Positions 58,953-64,000 of a DNA stretch of 64,000 nt are shown here, in pieces. The stretch covers positions 248,001 to 312,000 of the forward strand of contig MOWL01000026.1 in the NCBI GenBank assembly GCA_002110485.1. The letters run 5' to 3'. Source of the stretch: Emergomyces orientalis. Taxonomy: Eukaryota; Ascomycota; Eurotiomycetes; Onygenales; Ajellomycetaceae. A model generated the notes under the pieces. It was given only the letters and a program-made list of their open reading frames with translations. It ran no database searches and was not told the DNA's origin. Numbering within the stretch: position 1 is the stretch's first letter; each line of letters opens with the position of its first letter. The translations under genes were made by a program, and so were the position numbers.

Positions 58953-60208
58953 GATGATGGATGGATGGATGGATGGACGGATGGATGGATGTAATGTAGC
59001 GGGTCAAATAGAGGCGAAAACTGAGCTCCCGCCTAGGGGTCCCAGAATATTAATTTTTTCTATCTACGGAACGAAGCAAAATCGTTGCTTTTTCGAATGC
59101 GCACGCGTTTTCCAGCGCAAGCTAGCGGGGAATTGATATTTAAGCTGTAAAGCGGGAAGATGGGTTTTGCGCGAGGGATATATATGGCTCCTCCAGGGGT
59201 GCTAATGGCCCTTCAAAAACAGCCTTGGAGGTATCTGTGAGAGAAGTCCGCGCCGTCGTCGCGGTTGCGATAAGGTAATTGTCAAACAGACCAGGTGTAG
59301 CTATGTACAGACTGAATCAGGAGCTGATAGTCCCTGGCGATGCGGCTATTTAACACCAGGGAGACCACGAAAGTTCGATCGCGCCGAAAAAGAGAAATTG
59401 ACGGTAGTAGAATAAAGCGGAACTTTTTATTTTTGAGTAAAGAGGTAAAATGAAGAATAAGACATGCGATGCCGTCTGTTGGAGCGAAGGGATAGAAGGA
59501 AAAAAGCGATTTGAATTATTAATCTTGAACAGCGCCAAACCATGCAAACAGGCAAAAACCGAACGGGGCAACTAAATACTTCTTTTTTTTTTAGCTGCAG
59601 AGGCATGATATGATGGGTATTTATTCAACGCCCTATTTTGTATAAGACGAATGAGGGATATATCAACTAGATTCTGGGAGAGACATTCCAGTGGAAACTG
59701 AAAACTCCGATATTAATAATTAATAAACTACCCTTGGACTGGATCAAAATATGAAGGACTATCAAATAAATACAAGAGAGTTCACGACCACCAGCATATA
59801 TCCACCAGGCATAAAAAGGGGCTCGGTATAGTCAAAATGAGCCAAAAGAGATGGAACTTTTGTTCGTGGGCGTTTCTCATTAATTAAATGAAAAGGATAG
59901 TTAAGGTTGTTATGAGTTTATCAAATAATTCTCATCTTCAGTTGTCACCTTCTGTACAAGCACGTCTATTCATCTATATAGTATTGCAAGCTCTAATAAA
60001 TTACGAAACATCTCATCATGTAAGTAAATACCACCATGTCCTCAAAAATCAGCCTACCATCATAGCATAACTTCATCCAAAATGTAAATATCCAAGAATA
60101 AGAGCAGAGAAAAACCATGCTGACCGTAACCCACCATATTCACATGAAACATAGAAAAATAAACAAGAGATACACCCTCCCCATCACTTCGGCGATCTCG
60201 CCTGCTAC
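58953..60208. other. Intergenic between APQ12 start and ferric reductase stop
   Basis: 1.26 kb. It begins with an (ATGG)n microsatellite abutting the APQ12 start (58954-58991) and is otherwise AT-rich without a supported gene. Confidence 0.55.
58954..58991. repeat. (ATGG)n microsatellite
   Basis: Tandem ATGG units with one ACGG variant, directly upstream of the APQ12 start codon, inside its 5' leader or promoter. Confidence 0.9.
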
Positions 60209-63189
60209 TCACCACCCAAACGATTCCTCAAAATACTCCACACCCTCATACCCTTCCTTCAAAACTGCATGAACAGCTACACGAGCTTCATCCGCCATGT
60301 CCGCCGGTCCACAGACCAAAATTGCCGTCCTCCCTGCAGTCCCTCTAGGACTGGTCCCATACTTGCCAATCTCCTGTACAACACTCGTGATTATATTTTT
60401 TATATCCGGCCTTCCGGGTAGGATGTTAATCGGGAACGTACGTCTACCTCCATATTTAGTGGCCTTGTGGTCTATCCCGTCAAACGATGATAGGAGAGTC
60501 GTGCGATCATCCACCTGCTGCTCCGCTTGTGAATCGGTACTGCAGGTGGGCCGATGCGATTGCGATGACGCGGTGCAGTAGAATTGCGTGCTTATATCCT
60601 CTCTCCCGAAGGCCGGGCTAAGTTCGCGAATTGCTACTTCATGGATAAATGCCTCTTGTCGTGTGGTCCAGACGAATGTGATGTTGTTCGTTCTTGTGCG
60701 TGGAGGGTCTGTAGGAGTGTTCGCTGCAAGAAGAGTTGTAGAGGGTGATAGCGACGAAGGAGCAGTGAATTTATTATCACGGGGGGACTTTGAGGTTGCA
60801 CGGCGCAAATGCTCCTCGATATGTGGCAGGGCAGCTGCGATACCAGTGCCTCCAGCGATGAGGATGACGTTTTCGAAAGTATGGAGTTTGATTGCGCCAT
60901 AATATGGCCCTTCTATTAGGAAACTCGTTGTTAAAGCCTGTTTAGGTGACGTGAGGCAATTGGATCGGAGATGCTTGGTCCAGCCGTCGAAAGGCCGAAT
61001 CCAGAATACAAGTTTGTATTTTGCGTCTGCAACAACCCCTGTGGTGGCCTCTTTGGGCGTTCTCGGGGTCCCAATTTCGGATATGCTAGCTGAAGAGAAA
61101 CCGCTGCTCTCAGCGGAAGGGTAATACTCATCATCATCACGTTCCACGGCTGACCAGCTGCCAACCGTGAATGGGTGGCTTTCATATCCAAGCCACCTTA
61201 CTGGTTGGTAGATGTAGTAATGTTGACCGGGTTTGGGCCGCATATTGCGAGCTCCCGGTATAATTTCTAGCTTGAGAATGTCCGATGCTTTATTGTATGA
61301 TACCACACTCTTTGTGTAGGTAATTGATTTCCTGTTAAGCCGGAGATGAAGATTGCATGAAAGTAATCTCACGAGTCGAGCGAATCTGTCTAAACTCCAG
61401 ATAACGACGACCGGCCAGAGGTATCTATCATATAGATTGAACTCGCCCTTGAAGATGCTCGTGTGTCTGAGATAATTAGGTAGTTAGCTTCTCACTTCTT
61501 GGCTTTGAGAATGTTGAGGCGGAAGGGATGGCACTGAATTACATGAACAGTCCGAAAAGAATAATAAGTGAGAAGGTGATATGAATTATGAGGAAGATTT
61601 CATAGTAATTCCGCCGTAACCATATCGATGAAAATACAAGTAGCAATGACATGCATACAGTTCCCTATCAGAAATTCAATGTAAGATCTTGGGGCCTGGT
61701 GAAAGGGGTTGGGTAGAAGATTTTAGGGGTAGAATGCAAAACTTACCACGACGCCCATATACCACCATGGATTCGGCCAATATAAGACATACGATCCGCC
61801 CTCTTCAAGTCACAGAAGATGTTACCAAGTTAGCAAAGGGCTTCCAGCTACATTCACGAACGGAGAAATTTTCTGACTTTGCATTGTGAGTACCGTATAT
61901 CCAATTGAATGAATAATAGCTTGGATGGTCGCAACCCTCGCGATCGCCCGGTGGAACAGATTAAACGTCGAGAAACTCCAGCCGGTAGCCCACAGAAATG
62001 GATTGTTGCGCGAACCGAAAAGCCAGAGAAGAGAGAGGTTTGCATATGACATTATGCCGGTTCTATCTGATACATATCGAAATGTTTGCGTGAATGTATC
62101 GTCCCAACTGAGGTTTTCGATGTGCTTCGTTAGCGGCCAACAACATGATGACATGGTATGGAAACTCACAATAGATTTCCTTTGAAAACATCATGCCCAA
62201 CACAGGTAAGAACGAGACTGAGAAAATAAAAGAGGACTATCACAATTGCTTCGACACGTGTTGGAATGGAGCACCAGTAAAATAGTCGTTGATGGTGAGT
62301 TCCGAACGCCGCAGGGATAATGAAGTAGGCTCTAATCCAGTGGCGCAACCATCTAAAAAGGCGAAAAAGGGGAGAAGTTCCAGAATTGATATGTGAAGTA
62401 TGGCCTTCGGCATCGTATTTCGCGGCGCGCAAGCGGACGCCAGAGAAGTGGGAGAAAAGTCGATTCAATATCCCGGAAAAAAGCGCAAGGCCCCAAAACC
62501 AATAAGAAAAAAATCTTGGTCCGCGATGTTAGTAAATAAAGGCGCGTTTCGAGCAAGGGCCCTTGCTTTCTTTACTTACCCAAATGCATGATGTGCCCAC
62601 ATTTCAAAAGCCCAAGCCCGCTATCCATCAGGTACTGAACGTCAGCAACGGTGTCAATATCCACAACACTCTCAAGCAGCATTCCCAATGAAATATCGCA
62701 AATATCGCAAATATCGTGTAGAAACCAAATAAACGAAACAAGAGGCCAACTGACATTCGTCCTGAGCACCCTCCGATACCAATCTTGCGAAACCAGCACT
62801 ACCTCATCCAACTCTATGCCCCGTGATACCTCGCCATATTCCACCACTCGTAAACCACTGAGATACCCCTCCGTCAATTCCGGCCGAACAGCGTCATATG
62901 AAATCCGTTGCAGGCCATCCTTTTCACAGTCATCATCTAGTATTTGCAACCCCTCTCTGATTTCCATCGATGAGCAGTATAACGTCGCAGCAGCATATAT
63001 AGAATAGGTGCGCAGCTTGTTGGTGCATGTATCGATTTTCCGGGGAGTAGATAAAGAGCCAGTGAATGAGAGGCGGGACACGGCTTCGGTAATGGAGAGG
63101 ATGCAGCTTGTCGACTCAATATCGGAGGCTAGCGAAAAGCTGGGTGCTAGGAGGATGACGAGAGGGGTGAGGAGTCGTCGGAGGTACAT
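60209..63189 (-). CDS. Ferric/cupric reductase transmembrane component (FRE family)
   Basis: Predicted plasma-membrane flavocytochrome that reduces Fe(III) or Cu(II) with cytosolic NADPH for metal uptake. Seven exons join in frame: 63189-62755, 62620-62580, 62514-62170, 62107-61852, 61800-61747, 61664-61543 and 61466-60209 (836 residues). There is an N-terminal signal peptide (MYLRRLLTPLVILLAPSFSL) and an extracellular domain of about 125 residues. The ferric reductase core follows, including DRTGIMSYANLSLLWLFGSR. Four haem His ligands lie in FHRAIAR, IIHSIGY, IIHITF and FIHTS. The FAD motif is HPFTVGSW (about 515-522), the NADPH motif GGTGIAAALPH (about 623-633), and the C-terminus CGPADM...YFEESFGW. 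Low-complexity loops interrupt the FAD/NADPH domain. The donor of intron 1 (GTCAGT) is weaker than the rest. An SRE-type GATA site upstream suggests iron repression. Confidence 0.9.
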
Positions 63190-63522
63190 GATTATTTTCT
63201 CTTCCTCTCCACTCGTCGAATTTTAGAGTATATTTTTCAGGTTGGCTGGTAGGGTAGTCACTCGCTTCCCCTCAACCTATCTATTCCAGCCAAATTATGA
63301 CTGGTGCTTGAGATGGGCGAGCATCAGACAGAGAATATGGCAACGATGTGAAGGGCAGTATCAAATAATAACAGCAGTTTTCACGGGATATATTTGCGAA
63401 AGAGTAAGAAGGAAATCAAAAAATCCCTGCAACAGAAATGCTGAGGAATTAAAGATAGGTAGGTATATATTGTGGGAAATAGGCGCTCCCCACGGCTATC
63501 TTCTCAGATCAGAATTTGAAGG

Positions 63523-63526
63523 TAAA

Positions 63527-63562
<36 letters not shown>

Positions 63563-63565
63563 AAA
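63523..63565. repeat. (AAAG)n microsatellite
   Basis: About ten AAAG units in the ferric reductase promoter. Confidence 0.9.
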
Positions 63566-63666
63566 AAACCCTTCCCTTATCTCCTCGTCATTCGTCATCA
63601 AAGTGTATGAAGAAAACGAAGGGAGATCAGTCGATTATTGATTGATAAACCGGAAGGACGGGTCAG

Positions 63667-63675
63667 ATCAGATAA
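63667..63675 (+). promoter_or_regulatory. Candidate iron-responsive GATA site (SreA/Sre1 consensus)
   Basis: ATCAGATAA, preceded by G, matches the (G/A)ATC(T/A)GATAA consensus known for the iron-dependent GATA repressors SreA/Sre1. It lies about 480 bp upstream of the ferric reductase start. By chance about one ATCWGATAA is expected per 64 kb on both strands, so position is the main support. Confidence 0.5.
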
Positions 63676-64000
63676 GAAAATAGCTGGGGGTGGGAAAGAA
63701 AAAGAAAAGGGGAAAAAAAAAAAAATCCCATTCACCCCACGTGCATCCCGGCTAGTTCATGGGGAGACTAACTGACATAGTCATATAGATTATCGTCCGT
63801 GGAGTTCTGGGCCGCTCGTATCGAGTGAGAGGCTTGACGAGGGGAAATATGGATGAGGAGCCGACCCACCCATGAGCCATCGTCACCCTAGCATTACCAC
63901 TAGAGAATTTACACCTTAGAGGTGAGGGAATAACTGGAGGAGGCTTCGTCGAAGGACTCAGTTCATTGGCAGTACATCCCTATCTAGGTAGTACGTTGGT

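Larger units (their letters stand above)
63190..64000. promoter_or_regulatory. Upstream region of the ferric reductase gene
   Basis: 811 bp to the window edge. It contains an (AAAG)n array (63523-63565), a TGATAA at 63643-63648 and an ATCAGATAA at 63667-63675. No coding gene is supported. Confidence 0.6.

Noticed and set aside
1..64000. tRNA genes, rRNA, CRISPR arrays
   Set aside because: A scan by eye for B-box-like GTTCGANNC with an upstream A-box found no convincing tRNA; no spaced direct repeats of CRISPR type occur, and none are expected in a fungus.

Overview
The window is nuclear DNA of a filamentous ascomycete. The genes have short GT-AG introns (about 50-150 nt, many with a CTAAC-like branch site), micro-exons, long AT- and pyrimidine-rich intergenic stretches and many microsatellites. 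The protein set (MED16, an Hst3/4-type sirtuin, DPB4, NUG1, SLD3, RSC7, APQ12, GPN3, a FRE-type ferric reductase) and its style resemble Eurotiomycetes, most likely Onygenales (Ajellomycetaceae-like dimorphic fungi). That placement is an impression from family resemblance and was not searched.

Layout. 1-12.7 kb is gene-dense: MED16 (partial, minus), sirtuin (plus), DPB4 (minus), NUG1 (minus) and a HAD phosphatase (plus). 12.7-21.8 kb is gene-poor, with only one small predicted membrane protein near 18.5 kb. At 21.8-29.5 kb a homeodomain transcription factor (plus) faces an RSC7/SWP82-type chromatin remodeller subunit (minus) across a 3 kb AT-rich gap. 29.5-40.4 kb is an almost 11 kb gene desert. 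At 40.4-48.7 kb come a cytochrome P450 (plus), SDHC of respiratory complex II (minus) and SLD3 (minus). At 48.9-53.9 kb lies an apparently recent Ty1/copia retrotransposon, with identical 102-bp LTRs and a 5-bp target duplication. At 54.8-63.2 kb come S-adenosylmethionine synthetase (minus), GPN3 (plus), APQ12 (minus) and a seven-exon ferric reductase (minus) with a candidate iron-repressor (SRE/GATA) site upstream.

Most genes are independent housekeeping or regulatory loci and do not form one pathway. Chromosome biology recurs: an H3K56-type deacetylase, DNA polymerase epsilon subunit DPB4, origin-firing factor SLD3, RSC7, Mediator and a homeodomain factor. I see no secondary-metabolite cluster around the P450, no rRNA, tRNA or CRISPR, and no clearly undescribed system. 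The most distinctive points are the copia element (gag/pol frames meeting at an A8 slippery tract; a primer site matching the initiator-tRNA anticodon loop; insertion 256 bp from the SLD3 start), a GTAC-rich cluster sharing a 9-mer between the homeobox and RSC7 upstream regions, and the SRE-like site of the ferric reductase. Exon boundaries were worked out by hand from splice signals and frame continuity.
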